From NCBI GenBank assembly GCA_032164245.1, contig JAVMKO010000001.1, positions 61,672,892 to 61,736,891 of the forward strand: a stretch of DNA of 64,000 bases. Direction: 5' to 3'. Within the stretch, counting starts at the first letter, position 1. Each line of letters opens with the position of its first letter. The position numbers and the translations under genes are program-made. Shown one piece after another: positions 24,250 to 38,165 of the stretch. This DNA is from Sternotherus odoratus (Eukaryota; Chordata; Testudines; Kinosternidae). The notes beneath the pieces are model-generated. The model was not told the origin of the DNA, ran no database searches, and saw only the letters and a program-made list of their open reading frames with translations.

Positions 24250-25360
24250 TCTCTCATAGGTCTGTGAGCTAAATACTTCACTGATCATTTATAAACATTT
24301 CAAAAGCACTTATCTGCCAACTGAATCCTATGACCTAGATAGAGGGACAGTGACAAATTGCAGGTTGGAGCCCTAAGTATCCTAAGCAGCACACATCAAG
24401 CTTGTATTGAGTTTAACTTGAAGGGTATAAACCTTGTTTATCTGTCTCAGACAAGAGTAGGTTAGATTATTCTGCATCACACTAATGATTTAAAATCCTT
24501 CAAAGAAAAATCTCAATATATTCCTGAGCAGTGGCGGCAGGGGGTGGTGTCCAGGTCTTGATCCATTCCCTTTAATCAAAGCTCTTCTCTATAGAGTGCA
24601 CTTCTTTCTTTGCGCCACGTAAGACTTAAGCCATTCAAAGGGGCCTTCAGACAAATCCTAAAATCATCTCCCCAGATGGAAATATGGAGAATTCAGAGCA
24701 AGCCAACCAGACATTTCCTTGTTGCTCCCTTCCAGTCAAACTCAGATGGGCAAAAGCAGCTGCAATTGTTAGGACACCTCTCTCCCTGGGAAGTCCACAG
24801 ACCTGTCCAAGAAACCCCAAATTAAATAAATAAATAAATAAATAAAGAAAGACTCCTTTTTTTATTGGTCTCTTAAAAGGCCAAATTTAAGACCCACTAG
24901 GTGTACAGGTCCAGCAGGGTAAAGCACAGCAACTCCTGGTCCCCCTCCCCTCAGGTGATGAATCTCAGCCTCCTAGTAGGTTTACTACTGACCACTACTC
25001 ATCCCTCTTCCCTCAGAGAAGGAAGCAAGACTTCACTTGATCTCTGCTCTCTAAACGGGAAAAAGGCCATATGACAGGAAGGGCATGCAAGGTCTGCTAT
25101 ACTTCATACCATGCCCTCTCTACCTAAGGAGTACCACCTTATTTTCCTCTGAGGAAAACGTCTTGAGCCGCCAAAGGGCAAATTGAAATGTCTGATCCCG
25201 CAAAGATAGAAAAGAGACTGGTAGTGAGGAGGAAGGATACTAGCTGAGGAGAGCTGTCAAACTCTTATAAGTCAACTGATTAAGCTGCCTGATTAAGCAA
25301 AGGAGAACCAATTCAGCTTCTGGAATCTGGAAGCCCCTACAAACAGCAGAATTTCTTCCC
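24250..25360. other. Intron, no recognised element; short (AAAT)n at 24823-24845
   Basis: A tetranucleotide tract AAATAAATAAATAAATAAAT is the only clear structure. Confidence 0.5.
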
Positions 25361-25367
25361 TATAACT

Positions 25368-25572
25368 CAGGTCTGCACAACTCGGAAAGCAGTGAGGGCC
25401 ACATTACTGAAAAAAAAAACAGCTGCGGGCCGAAAAGCCCCACCCTCGCCCTGCCCCCATCCGCTTCCCCCAACCCCCCCCCACTTGACTTGTCCCCCCC
25501 TACTCACCCCCCCCCCCCCCCCCGCGCGGGCTGCACAGTGAGCCCGTGTGGGCCGCATGTTGTGCAGGCCTG
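25368..25572. mobile_element. hAT MITE with perfect target duplication
   Basis: The ends CAGGTCTGCACAAC and GTTGTGCAGGCCTG are inverted and flanked by a perfect 8-bp duplication CTATAACT (25360-25367 and 25573-25580). The interior is C-rich with homopolymer runs. Confidence 0.9.
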
Positions 25573-25580
25573 CTATAACT

Positions 25581-28500
25581 GAAGATACTAGTGGTAATGG
25601 GTGTAAGATCCAAATATTCTGTAAAAAGATAGTTGTGCATAGCCTTCTGCATAAAAGGACTTATGAAGTATTATGAACTAACACGTTTTCTGCCAATGCT
25701 TAACCTTTTATACAGTATTCTAAACAAAGCACCCAAGTTCCAGCGGTATCCACTTATGACCGATCTCTTGAGAAGCAGGTTTGTGTGAAGGAAGGATTGG
25801 TGTGGGACAACAGGAACTGTAACAACCTCTAGCCACTGCAAGGTAATTTTTATGCTTCCTTCCTGAAGTAATGTTTGCAAATTCAGTTACAAATCGAAAA
25901 CAATCACCTGATATTAGCCCCCTTTAGAGTTTTCCTATTAAAATAACCCTCCATATAAGAGTTTTAATACAACAGGTCAAATGCACAGAGAAAGTACTGT
26001 CTTGTAATGGAAATTCAAAGTTGTTGACTTCTGCAGCCCAAACTTTGTTTAAAATACCTACTGGATCAGTCAGTAATTTATACCATGCATGGTTGAAGGC
26101 ATAGCCTATATTGTAGCTTAAGTCCATTCTGCAACAAAGTTATATAATCAATGTGCTACAATGCTTTATTAAAATAACATTAAATCTCTGGTATGTAACC
26201 ACTGCCACAAAAGGAATTTCTTCCACTAGCTACATAGGCTTCTGCTGCATTTTACGTTTTAGTAATTTAGCTACTGTGCTACTGAAGAGGCCAAGAAAAA
26301 GGGTATTATAGACAAAGCTAAAGCCAGCAAGCTTTTTTTTTTTTTTTTGGATGGCTGCCTTCCTCTCATTGAAATGCTACAAAGCAAGTTGACCATATAA
26401 GGCTCTGGGATTCCCACAGAAAACACTTAGACAAATCAGATCCATGCATTCATTGGCTTTAGTTTACATATTACATAGTCACATAGCTCTGCGCGGCTTT
26501 AACTAATTTTATAATCACATAGGTGACACTTCCAGAGCTCATACCATCTAACAAAAAGCAACCCTTTCAAATACAAACAGTACAACAAGTGCAGAGGATC
26601 TACTTATAAAACAAACCAAAAAAAAAGTGAAAGCGAAGGAAGAAAAGCTATGGTTAATAGTAATAGGCAGAGCGAAGTAAAGATGAACACTCAATGGCAT
26701 TTTTTTTGTCTAATGTGATAACTTCTGACCACCACAACCAATCAATTCTGAAATTTCAGAGGATGTGTTGGGCATCATTGGGGCACAACCCTATTGATTT
26801 TGATGCAAACTGAAACACTGGAAAAGCCGGATTCACAGGAAAATTAGGGCCCTTAGACAGCCCAGTGCAGCAGATGGAGCAGTCTCTGCCACCCCCTGCT
26901 GCTGCCCACCCAGCTTAAATGGCTGTGTGGAGAGACTGCCTACAATTTGGACTCTAACAAATAAGAGCCTTACAGGGTGGGCCTTGCAGTGAGGAGAAAT
27001 GAGGACCCAGAAAGGGAGGGGGGAACAGCCACAACCAGAGACATGAAAGGGTGGTGGGAAAGCAAAGATGTGGAGGGAACTGGGTGATGAAGGCACCCAT
27101 TATAGCAGAGACCACCAAGGAGGAGAAACTGAGACCTGAAAGAAAGAGATCACAGAGGCCCTGAGTGGAGATAATGCTGAAAAATGGGGTGTGGGTATGC
27201 CACATAGCCTCTGCCACAGTGGTATGGGGAGGCACAGAACCCCTGGAATGAGGGAAAGAGTTTGGGGAGCAGAAAGGGGTCTTTCTGAAAGAGGGGAACA
27301 TGGGGAGCTTGGGCAGGAGGTGGGAGAAAATAGAAAAATGCAAGAAGCCCCAGCGTATGCAATGCACTCAGCCTACAAATGTGTGCAACTCTCCTTGGTT
27401 CTACAGTCCCTAGGAAAAAATTTAAAGGTTTCTAAGAAATGGGGAAGGGAAGAACAGGAAGCGGATATGAACTCCATTTGGAGTACACCTGTCATATGCT
27501 ACGGAGAATCACTATCTGGGAATTGTGTTTAATCTGTGATTCCCCGACCCCTCTTTTCCCTCCCCCACCCCAGCCTTCCCTCACTTGTCACAACCATATC
27601 TTTTAGATGTGTATCTCAGTGAGCCATGCCTTTAGCACATCAAGACAATGATTGAAATGCATTCTACAGCTCTGAATACACTTATTTTTCTAAAAGACTT
27701 TCCAGGATCAGTGTGTTAGTGTATATAGGATTCCATATGGGCACTGTTTTAAATTAATGGACCACGGTTAGAAAACAGAGTTATTAAAATGCCAGTAAGT
27801 TAGTCTACAATAAAACTCTCACCACTGCTGCTACTACTAGTGGGATTTTAAAAAAATAAAAATGTAATGCAACTTATACAGAGCTACTCCCTATAAAAAA
27901 CTTCACTGTTACTGAAGGTGGCTGTCCTCTTAAATATTTCACACAAAGAACATCCATTATCTGCAATCACTAATCTGCAACAGTTTCCAGTTGGTTTCAG
28001 AGTGAAATGTAAAAAAAGTCAAAGCTAATATCTGGTTTCCTCAGAAACGATTTCCCTCCTCCCCAATAAAGCAACTAATATAATGCTCAGGCATTTGTGA
28101 TCAGTTGACTGCATGAGAGGAAGAGGAAGATGAAAAGCAGGGTGTTTTCAGGAAATAGATCTCTACTTTGAGATCTTGTCCCCCTACTGGTGCAAAATAT
28201 CTTTTAGGGCTTATCTACATGGTGCAGCAAAGAGCCCTAGAACATGGCAATTTATGAAGCATTCCATCAGGATCTATAAGGGGCAGTTAGAACCCAACTC
28301 ATTAACACTTTACATGTTATGGCACAATCATCTAGTCTAGTGGGATGTGATTTGTAAACAAGCTCTTAGATTACTCTGAAAGGCTTATTTATTCTACCAG
28401 GTCTTCCTGAGGGCTGGGAAAGAAAACCTGATAACTGATATGTGCAAGGGCTTTGTGGATTTCAATTTAAGTGAACTATATTTCTGAGAAAAGGAAGCAC

Positions 28501-29685
28501 TAGAGATAGCTCTGGTCACCTGTTCGGTGGAAGTCAGACTGGTATCAATTTGTTTCACCTCTGGGCAAACATACATTAGCACTATCACAGGCTGAATTTT
28601 AACTATTAACCTCCACCCTCACCCAACCAATTACCAATGCCTTCAGCTATTCATCTTGAACAGCTGCTATTTCTGGGACACATGTACATACATCCAAGTT
28701 GCTTGCTAAAGTATTTTAGAGTTGGATAAAAATGTTTCCTTAGTAGTCGCTGACCCATTCACCCATTTCAGGACATCTGAAAAATCTGAGGTAGTGACTA
28801 CACCAGACCATCAAGTACACAATGCTTCCTTGACACCAGACTTGGAGTACTTTTACCTCCTTCACTAAATTTTCTACAAAATTCAATCAAATTTCTAACA
28901 TGCAAAAGCACTGTAACTTTTAACTACTAACTTGGAGAATTCTGTATTGCAATGCCTAAGATGAGATTCCTGGACAACACTTATTGCTTTACCATCACAT
29001 CTCCATGATGATGTCAACGTTCTGAAAGTTAGAGGAATCTAAGGGACAAACCACTGAAGTTTTGTTAAGTCTGGATATTTCTCACTTTAGTGGATTAATA
29101 AAAAAACTGAGGGAAGGAACTAAACACAAGACACGAGAGGCACTTAAGTTATTCCAATGCCTAAACTGTTTGTATATCTGACAGCTCCAGCAGGTACAGT
29201 TAAGGTAATGATCAAGTGGCAAAAGGTCAAGATTTGTTTTAAAAAGGGGCATACCTGGAACCCTATTGGATGTCCTCCTACTAGTAACTGTCATATTTAT
29301 TTAGACCAAGAATCTTACCTTCGACAGTGACCATAACCAGTTTCTTCAGTAGAAGGTACAGGAAATTCCATAATGAAATAATATATACCTACATGAAACT
29401 TTAATAGCTGATAATGGCTAACATGTCCTGAAACATGAAAATTTAATACCCCCTTTTATATATTTTTTCTTAAAGTGGGGATTTTTTCTTCCCTATTTAA
29501 AGGAGTATAAATTTTAAACTGTAATAGGTTTTAAAAACCACACACATTGCCAAGATAGGCTGGGGATTTAGTAGTCTGTCCTGGGGATGGCGAACGAAAG
29601 GAGCACCCCTCCAACACCTGGCACAACTGTAAACCTTGGATAGTCCTCTAGATTTACTTAATTAGGAAAGAACAAGAGATAAGGA
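25581..29685. other. AT-rich intron, no clear element
   Basis: A purine-rich, G-richer patch lies at about 26830-27340 without recognisable ends. At about 28203 a MITE-like end (AGGGCTTATCTACATGG) appears without its partner. Poly-T lies near 26333. Confidence 0.4.
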
Positions 29686-29687
29686 AG

Positions 29688-29758
29688 AAAACGCTTCGCA
29701 AATTTGTGGGTCATCCTTGCGTTGCGCCCATGCTAATCTTCTCTGTATTGTTCCAATG
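29688..29758 (-). pseudogene. U6 snRNA pseudogene (5'-truncated)
   Basis: Read on the minus strand it gives ATTGGAACAATACAGAGAAG, then ATTAGCATGGGCGCAACGCA and AGGATGACCCACAAATTTGC followed by GAAGCGTT. This is the central and 3' part of U6. The 5' third (the GTGCTCGCTTCGGCAGCACA end) is absent, and substitutions fall in the conserved ACAGAGA-distal part (GGCCCCTGCGC reads GGGCGCAACGC). It is a dead retrocopy and not a U6 gene. Confidence 0.88.
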
Positions 29759-29769
29759 CAGGCTTCCAG

Positions 29770-30570
29770 AAAGTGGATTGATCTTTTAGGCTTCAAAGAA
29801 GCTGTCTCCCATGAGTCTGAAACCCATAGCCAGTCAGTAAGACAAGGGACTTCCTTAGCTCCCCCAGGCTTTATCAGTTTAACACTTTAAAGCTACTATA
29901 TCACCTTGTCTACCCTAGACTTTTAGTGTGTTATTTTACACACTTAAGGCCCTCTACACAGCCTCTTGCACAGGCTTGCCTCAAAAAAAAAAAATCTATT
30001 TAGTAAACCTAAGTACCTCTCTAAGGTTTGCTTTAAGCTCTTCATACCAGGCTCACTACAGGGGAGCAGTAGCAACTTCTGTAGTTAAATTGCAAGAGAG
30101 CTTTCCGTTTAAGAGCCAATTTCACAAAGTGCTCTGAAATCCACATCACACCCAGTCTTGAAAACTGCTGTGTTAGTTGAGTGATGGAATACAATTAGTG
30201 GTTCAAATTTTGGGTCAGTTAGCTGACACTCCCCACCCCCATGACTTTTTTAAATAATGAGTGCCTGTTCTTACAACCTTTTTGCCCACATCTATGGACC
30301 ATCTCAGAGCTCATCCAGCCTCCAGCACCAAAATTCATCTTCAGAACCTAATAATTCAAAAATTAAGACTCATTCAGGATCAATAGGTAACCTCATATGC
30401 TCATCTGAGCAAGAAAAACTAGCATGCATGGGCCCATGATCTACACAATGTTGCACTAGTTTACTCGGGTTTGGTTTTAAATTGGAAGCCTGCCTTACAC
30501 TGGTTTACTTTGGGTATAATAAACAATTTTAAAGAAAGACATAATTGTCTCCAAACAGCATCTGGAGCGC
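29770..30570. other. Intron, nothing recognised
   Basis: No element with clear ends was seen. Confidence 0.4.
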
Positions 30571-30579
30571 CCTGAGCGC

Positions 30580-30893
30580 AAACCTTTTATGCTGTTGATC
30601 CCATTTGGACTTTAAAATAATTGTGACACTTCCTCCCCCTTAGAAAAAATTGCAATCCCCTACCTTCAACCCTGCTGGGTGTGGGGCTCAGGGGCTTCAG
30701 CCCTGCTCAGGGTATGAGCTTCATCCCTACTGGGTGAGGAGTTTGGGGCGTCAGCCCAGCTGGGAGCTCCTGGCTTCAGTCCTCTGCCATCCACAGGGCT
30801 CCAGGCAGCGACTGTCTGCCCTGGTGACCCCATTAAAACAGAGTCATGATCCATTTGGCGGTTATGAGCCACCATTTGAAAACTGCTGCTTCA
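30580..30893. mobile_element. hAT-like element with GC-rich interior
   Basis: The right end ...GAGCCACCATTTGAAAACTGCTG is typical of a turtle hAT, and the interior has GGGCTTCAGCCCTG-type repeats. The left end (about CAAACCTTTTATGCTGTTGATCC) is decayed and no target duplication is visible. Confidence 0.5.
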
Positions 30894-30974
30894 GGGCAAG
30901 GGAAAGTCTACAGCAAAATTACATACAGGAATGGAACCTGGGACTTGGAGCAGGATCACATGCATCATATGAAT

Positions 30975-32125
30975 GACCACACTGCGTCACATCAAAGGTC
31001 CATCCAGCCCAGTATCCTATCTACTGACAGTGGCCAACGCCAAGTGCTCTAGAGGGAGTGAACCTAACACGTAATAATCAAGTGATCACACCATCTTGGC
31101 TAATATCCATTAATAACCTCCATGAATGTATCCAGTTCTCTTTTAAACCCTGCTATAGTCCTAGCCTTCACAGCCTCCTCAGGTAAGGAGTTCCACAGGT
31201 TGACGGTGCATTGTGTGAAGAACTATTTCCTTTTATTTGTTTGTTTTAAACATGCTGCCCATTAATTTCATTTGGTGGCCCCTTGTTCTTATATTATGGT
31301 AACAAGTAAATATTTTTTCCTTATTCACTTTCTCAATTTCATGCATGATTTTATATACCTCTATCACATCCCCCCGTCTCCTTTTTTCCAAACCAAAAAA
31401 TCCTAGCCTCTAATCTCTCCTCATACAGAACCTGTTCCAAACCCCTAATCATTTTAGTTGCACTTCTCTGAACCTTTTCTAATGTCAGTATATCTTTTTT
31501 TGAGATGAGGAGACCACTCGATACACAGTATTCAAGATGTGGGCACACCATGGATTTCTATAAGGGCAATAAGATATTCTCCATCTTATTCTCGATCCCT
31601 TTTTAAATGATTCCTAACACCGTTTGCTTTTTTGATTGCCGCTGCACACTGCATGGAAGTCTTCAAAGAACTATCCACAATGACTCCAAGATCTTTTCCC
31701 TGATTAGTTGCAGCTAACTTAGTTAACTTAGTTGCAGTTAACTTACATCATATTGTACATATAGTTGGGGTTATTTTTTCCCATGTTCATTACTTCACAT
31801 TTATCCACATAAGATTTCATTTGCCACTTTGTTGCCCAATCACTTAGTTTTGTGAGATCTTTTTGAAGTTCTTCACAGTCTGCTTTGGTCTTGACTATCT
31901 TGAGCAGTTTAGTATCATCTGCAAACTTTGTCACCTTGCTGTTTGCCTTTCTCCAGATCATTTATGAGTACGTTGAATAGGATTAGTCCTAGAACTGACC
32001 CTTGGGGAACACCACTAGTTACCTCTCTCCATTCTGAAAATTTACCATTTGTTCCTACCCTTTGCTCCCTGTCTTTTAACCAGTTCTCATTCCATGAAAG
32101 GATCTTCCCTCAACTCATGACAACT
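30975..32125 (-). mobile_element. CR1 LINE 3' half (RT core to 3' UTR)
   Basis: On the minus strand, 31743-31961 reads [14 protein letters not shown], the reverse transcriptase catalytic FADD block. 31351-31551 gives VCPHLEYCVSSG and YEERLEARIFWF of the thumb/C-terminal region. The 3' UTR continues to about 30975. Stops and shifts make it nonfunctional. It is the same subfamily type as the copy at 1-1110, but a different insertion. Confidence 0.9.
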
Positions 32126-32167
32126 TATATCTGACAACTGATATCACAATGCCATTTATCAGTCTAA

Positions 32168-32330
32168 CTAAGGTTACCAACTTTATGATTACAGAAAGGG
32201 AGTCTGTCTGCCTTAAGTCTTGTTATCAGTGCAGTGGAGCTAAGAGTCCAGTCAGCGGTGCTGACTGGAGCCACACTGATCCCTCTTCGACCAGGTGTTC
32301 CATTTTGAAAACCAGACGCCTGGCAACCCT
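32168..32330. mobile_element. Possible hAT MITE
   Basis: AAGGTTACCAACTTTATGAT on the left and GCCTGGCAACCCTA on the right resemble the inverted ends of the hAT family also seen at 48367-49556. Flanks do not show a clear duplication. Confidence 0.45.
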
Positions 32331-32339
32331 AGGTCCAAC

Positions 32340-34195
32340 CATCTCTCCATCATTCACACAGCAGAAGGACTTTGCCCTTTGCCACCTGCCTCAACTTATT
32401 GCCTTCCCATTACTAACCCAACATACCTTGGGCAAGCATTAACCAGAGCTGGGTGGTGTAATGGCAAAGCTCCTTCCTTGCTGGCATGATGGAAGGGAAA
32501 GCTGGGCCAAATTTGAGTGGCATTGCAACCCGATTCATGGGATCCTGCTCCTCAACCATAAACAGACTGATACATGAGGAGCCCATGCACAAGGCTCACC
32601 ACTGACAAAGGCTCCAGTTCCAACCCACACCACCCAGCTCCGGTTATCTCCTCCTCACTGGTGAAGTTGTGCCTTGCTCTCACCCTCTGCTGGGGAGCCA
32701 TGGCCAGAATCAAATTGGCCTTTAGCTCCCAAACAATAAGTCAATGGGCAGGCAGTAACTGGAGCTGGATGGAATGGCACAGACTTGGACCCTGTGTTGA
32801 TGGGGAAGCAAAGATGAACTGAGTAGAGCAGTATGAGACAGCAGCAACTTTACTAAAAGACTGCTGACTCAGTCACCTGACTCAATCTTAATTAGGTATG
32901 ACTCACCAACGGGTAGTTTAAGATAGTAGAAGACCACAAACTCCAAAGTTGTCCATCCTTGCTCTACACTACTAATAGCAGCATAGCAAGTCTGGGGCTC
33001 TCTTCCCTTTGCTGCCTCCAGGTGGTACACAAACTCCTCACAGTTGCATGGCTACCCTTTTGCCTCTTTTCCAGAGCTCCTGCTGATCCACCAGAGACAC
33101 ACAGAGGCCACAAAGATGGCAGTTCTGTGGCAGCATGGCAGTGAGAGACCAGGAAATCCTTCTGTGCCTGTCATGTCACCTCATTACCAGCAAAAAGGTG
33201 GTGGTAGAGAATTAACTGCATTTTAGGTCAAAACAAGCCTGTTCAGCACTGTTTCATACCCTTCCACAACATAGAGAGTGGCTAACCCTAAGCCTCTACA
33301 GACACGTAAGGTAACATCTCCCCACCCCCATATTTTGAGTGCAACCTACGCCTGCAAAATTATAGGACTGTGCCCTTCCAGAGAGAAACACATGTGAACT
33401 TTTAAAGTCTCACCTTGACTAATAAAACAAGGAGTTTAGGTATGGCCTAGCTGATACAACTAGTTAAATCCAACCATTATTTTTAGTAAAGAAACTCCAT
33501 AGTTTCTCACCACTTTCATCCTATCTTGAGGAATCCCTGTGAGATATCATCTTTGCCTACTCTTTACACCACACTGCTAGTACTCACCAGTACAACAGAG
33601 GACAGTCATCATGTCCATGCCATTGTGACTATGCTAATACCAGTGCAGATGTTTAATTCTGGTGGATAGCAAGAATAAGCCAGGGGTTGTTCTGATGGGT
33701 GAAATGTTTGTTTTCTTTTCTTAAATGAGAGCCCTCGTGGAACATCAGCTTCAGAAGGCAAGAGTAAAACACACTAACCACCTGCAAGCACTTCCCAGAT
33801 AAATATTACTTGCTGCAACATATTGAGGGATAGAGCAACTGTCTGATTACGAGCTTCCACTTAGGTTGAAAACAAAAGTTAGTGTTTTAAATATGGTTTT
33901 ATGCAAGGTGTTATACATCTAAGTTTGTGATGTGACTATTTAACAGGGTATCATGGAAAAAAAAACACAACCACAAGATTTCGTAAGTAGTAAGATAACT
34001 TGATTTATTCTGGAGTCTTAAACTGAAGATCTGGAATCTACAGTCAAATTTTATCACAAGTTACAGTTCTACCCTGCTGCCACACACCAAGACACTAGTG
34101 TATTCTTTAGTTATTCTATCCCAACTTTTGTTTACTCGTTCATTTACATTAAAACATACAGCTCATCTACAGATCTTAAACTACTGAAATTTGAA
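32340..34195. other. Intron, no clear element
   Basis: Moderate GC, no coding similarity recognised. Confidence 0.4.
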
Positions 34196-34201
34196 AAACC
34201 A

Positions 34202-34458
34202 AGGCTTATCTATATGGCAATTTAGTGCACGCGAGCCAGGGTGTCAATTTACAATTCACTAGCTGGCCACATGGACCCTGCTACTGCACACTAAAAGTTC
34301 TGTAGAGCACTTTGAGATAGGAATATGTCAAAGTGCACTATGGAACTTTTATAGTGTGTAGTGGCAGCATCCACATGGAGAGAGAATGTATGGCAAGCTA
34401 GAGCAATGTAAACTGACACACTGGTTTTCATGCACTAACCCGCCATGTAGACAAGCCC
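34202..34458. mobile_element. Palindromic MITE (Harbinger/hAT-like)
   Basis: AGGCTTATCTATATGGC and GCCATGTAGACAAGCCCT are inverted ends, and the interior continues the inversion: CACTAAAAGTTCTGTAGAGC pairs with the region CTATGGAACTTTTATAGTGTG, so the whole unit is nearly a hairpin. The flanks do not give a certain duplication. Confidence 0.7.
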
Positions 34459-34654
34459 TAAAATTATTAGTTACAGTCCCTTTTGTGTGTATTGATGTCA
34501 GAAGCCTCTCCCCATGCCAAAATATAGCCAAATATCAAAGAAATAATGTCATTTAGAGAGCCTGTTAGTGTGAGAGAAATCTTTTTTTCTTCAACTGGCA
34601 GTGTTCCAAAACACAACAGGACATCTATTCTAAAAGTGACCTTGTTGCTCATTA

Positions 34655-34872
34655 GATAATCTTTTGGACATTAGGAAAAACTTGCCAGAGTGGTTAAGTA
34701 CTGGAATAAATTGCTTAGGGAGGTTGTGGAATTGCCATCATTGTCCAACCTGCTCTTAAAAATCCTCAAATACCTGTCAGAGATAGACTCTAGAGAATAC
34801 TTAGCCCTGCCTTGAGTGCAAGGGACTGCACTAGATGACTTCTTGAGGTCCCTTCCAGTTCTAGAATTCTAT
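34655..34872 (+). mobile_element. CR1 LINE 3' end
   Basis: GGAATAAATTGCTTAGGGAG ... TCTCAGAGATAGACTCTAG-like block ... TTGAGGTCCCTTCCAGTTCT is the C-terminal/3' UTR end of CR1 in plus orientation, heavily 5'-truncated. Confidence 0.8.
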
Positions 34873-34879
34873 AATTTGA

Positions 34880-37525
34880 TTTCCCATTTACAATTTGAAA
34901 GGAGCTTTGAAAATAAAAATCAAGTGATAAATTCTCAAAGTACTTATAAAATCATAAAGCCTATCATGGCAAAATTGGAAAAAAACAGAACTGTGTACTG
35001 TTTAAAATGATACAACGACAAGATAGAACGTGCTCAGGTGTTTGTGTGGGGAGGAAGCCAATAGAATGAAATTGTCTTCAGCCAACATGCATGAGAAAAG
35101 TCATAAAATGCTTAATTTTCATATCTGTGTTAAGGATAAGATTGTTTAACTGCCTTTCTGCTAGCTTCTACTCTTGCCTTGTGTATTGAGTAATTTTTTC
35201 CATTACTAGAGACAGGTTTGTTTTTACTGGATGCCTTCACTTCAAGTATGTTTAGAACTTCTCCTTGTAACCATCGTCCTGTAAAAGGTAGATTTAAAAT
35301 TGCTTTACTTTTAATACTTTTCAATTATTTGTTTCAGAAAAAAAAAAAGTTATGGCCATCTGTTTATCCTATAATTAAGTATACTACCTATTTTTCTGAA
35401 ACAGGAATAAGGATCCCAAATTAAATGGTAGTTTGTTTGCCATAAAACTAGTTACTTTACATTCCTATACACTTTAATTCAAAGGATAATAATCTATGCA
35501 TTACAGCCACATTTCTTTACATAGGATTCATCTACTGGATTTGTAAGACAAATGAAAACCAGGGAGACTGTATTTTTAAATAGCTTATTTTCTACTGTGC
35601 TCTTACAAATAAAACTTCATTGAACAGTAAGACTTTTCAAGTTTTGTTCCTTTAATGCTCTGTGGCTGAAGCCCTGAGCCACCACCTCCCACCACCCTGG
35701 AGTTTTCATAGCATATTGGGGGGCCCTCAGAGAGAAAAAGGTGAGATCCATTAAAGCAGGGGTTATTGGTTTAATTCACTGATGTATTAATTGTTCTTCG
35801 AGAAACAATTCACTGCTTACAGTGTTAACAGAAAGATGTGCTATTTTGTTATCATATTTAATCCATTATTTTGTTCATAATTTTAATTAAGAAGGTCTGT
35901 CAGCACATTTTACATTTCATAGGTTATGACAAGTTTTTTGTGCAAAGATTCAACTGATCAAACTGCTGGACAGCAGAAATGCTGGCAGATGTCACAGTGT
36001 TCCACAATTTATATATTGTAATATTTATAAGGTGCCTATCAATTTCTGGGGGTCTGTACAGAGAAGTTTAGATGACTCACATGACATGATCCCATAAGAA
36101 GTCAGCCAATTACTAGTTGGAGGAAAGTTAGAAATAGTTAGGAAAATAATTGCAGTTGTACGTATGATTATGTTCCTCTCCAACTGCTGCAAGGTCTTTT
36201 GGAAGCTCTGCAAAGTAGGAACGACATACATCCTCATAGCATCTAGCATAATGAGGGTGCCATTCATATTGGGGCATCTGGTGCTATTGTAATAGATGAC
36301 AGACCTTGTGTACGATAGGATAAAGCAGAAAAGTTACTGAACAACTCCCCTTTTCTTGACCAGGGATAGAAACTCCTGCTATTCAAGAGGCTTACCTGGA
36401 TATAATTTTTGAAAGGGGAGGGAGGAGGAAGAAGGTAGAGAGTAGAGAACAAGCCAACAAAACAAAAACAAACAAAAACTGAAGAAAAGCAAGCAATGCC
36501 TTGTGAAAGAGGCTCTAAAGGGATCCTAAGCTCTGACAGAACATGGGCCCTCCAAGACAGACACCCACAGCTGCGAATCTCATTCGTTTTTTCAGTACTT
36601 AGTCTTGTATAAAACTTTGACTAAACTTGTTTGTGCAAAAACATACTAATGCTCAGCTATCCAAGTATTCATGGCTCCTAAAACTGACAAATGAATTTGG
36701 TTGTTCTGTATTCACTACTTTACTTACACAATTTTTCCACAACTTGATGCAATAAACTGTCACAATGTTCTTTGCAAGCTAGCAGATTTGAGATAGATAT
36801 CTGCATTATCAGGTTTGTCGGCTAGAAGAGGAAGAAGGAACTCAAGATTGTACCATCACCCATCTTTCATTCTCTTCTTGTTTTGTACTCAACCTATGAC
36901 TACAATGGTAATCAACACAGTAGCTTACTTATGAAAAGCAAGTGGGTGAAGAGGCTGATGTTGCACAACAAAACTTGTTTTGGGGGGAGGTAGGAAATCT
37001 GGCTTTGATTCAAGTCCTCTATAAAAGCAAACTAGTAGAGATAGGTTGGCAGAGCAGGCAACTAACTGGCAGACTTCTGATTAGAATCTCTCTGAGTTCA
37101 TGTTCTACTGTGATAGAAGAATTTGAGTTATTGATGTGAAACAACTTTTAGCAAGTAGACAAGAACCCACCACTCTTTCATTCATGGAATTCAATGCAGG
37201 GTGGGAGAACTTAATGGATATGCGTTTCCACTTCTGGCCAGTAGCTCTTCCCTATGCCTTTTCCAGGATATCCAAAACACTGTGAAAAATACAAGACAAC
37301 ACCAATGGCTTCACTGTTCTGGTCCAGAGGCCTTAGGCATTTGGAACTGCAATTTCCTATCAGTCTGAGTGATTGAAGAAAAGTCTCTTCCCCGCCAAAG
37401 TCAACTGTCGAGCTTGTCTCAATCTAATACTTAACTTTAATATTCTGGTGAAAGTCTTTATTAAAGATGCAATGTTGCTGCCCTACAACTAAGGTATAGG
37501 CACATACGTTAAATGTGCTGAGAGA
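34880..37525. other. AT-rich intron, nothing recognised
   Basis: No element ends, RNA genes or coding similarity were found. Confidence 0.4.
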
Positions 37526-37534
37526 TGTCTAGCA

Positions 37535-38120
37535 CAGAGTGGGCAAACTACGGCCCACGGGCCAGATCCAGCCCATCAGGGCTTTGGATCCAGCCCGTGG
37601 GATTGCACCCCTGTGGCGCCACGGGCCCCATCCTGCTCCTAAAAGCAACCGGCACCACATCCCTGCAGCCCCTAGGGGAGGCAAGGCAGAGGGCTCCGTG
37701 CACTGCCCTCACCTGTGAGTACCTCTCCCCACAGCTCCCATTGGTTGGAAATGGAGAGCCTGCCCTGGCCCCAGAGCCTCTCTAGGTAAGCAGTGCTGGG
37801 CCATAAACCGTATCCCAACTCCCAGCCACACCCTGCCTGCACCCCAACCCCCCTGCCTTGAGCCCCCTCCCACACCTTGCCTGCACCCCAACCCTGTTGC
37901 ACCCCCACACTCCAACCCCCTGCCACACCCAACCCCCTGTACACACCGCACCCCTCCTCTGCCCCAACCCCTTGCCCTGTGCCCCTTCCTTCACACCGCA
38001 CCCCCCACACATACACTTCAAATGCACTTCAACTCCTTGCCCCAGCCCTACATGCATGTATCTGTATGCAATTTTCCTACCCAGATGTGGCCCTCAGGCC
38101 AAAAAGTTTGCCCACCCCTG
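37535..38120. mobile_element. hAT element, C-rich interior, perfect target duplication
   Basis: The ends CAGAGTGGGCAAACTACGGC and GTTTGCCCACCCCTG are inverted, with 8-bp duplication GTCTAGCA at 37527-37534 and 38121-38128. The interior contains a C-rich array of CACACCC/CCAACCCC units (37800-38045). It is the same family as the outer element at 5701-6789. Frames over the C-rich array are not genes. Confidence 0.9.
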
Positions 38121-38165
38121 GTCTAGCAGATTTTCCAGCAAAACAAGACTTGGGTATGTCTAATA

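Noticed and set aside
29688..29758. A functional U6 snRNA gene
   Set aside because: The 5' third is missing and conserved positions are changed; no upstream U6 promoter elements were recognised.
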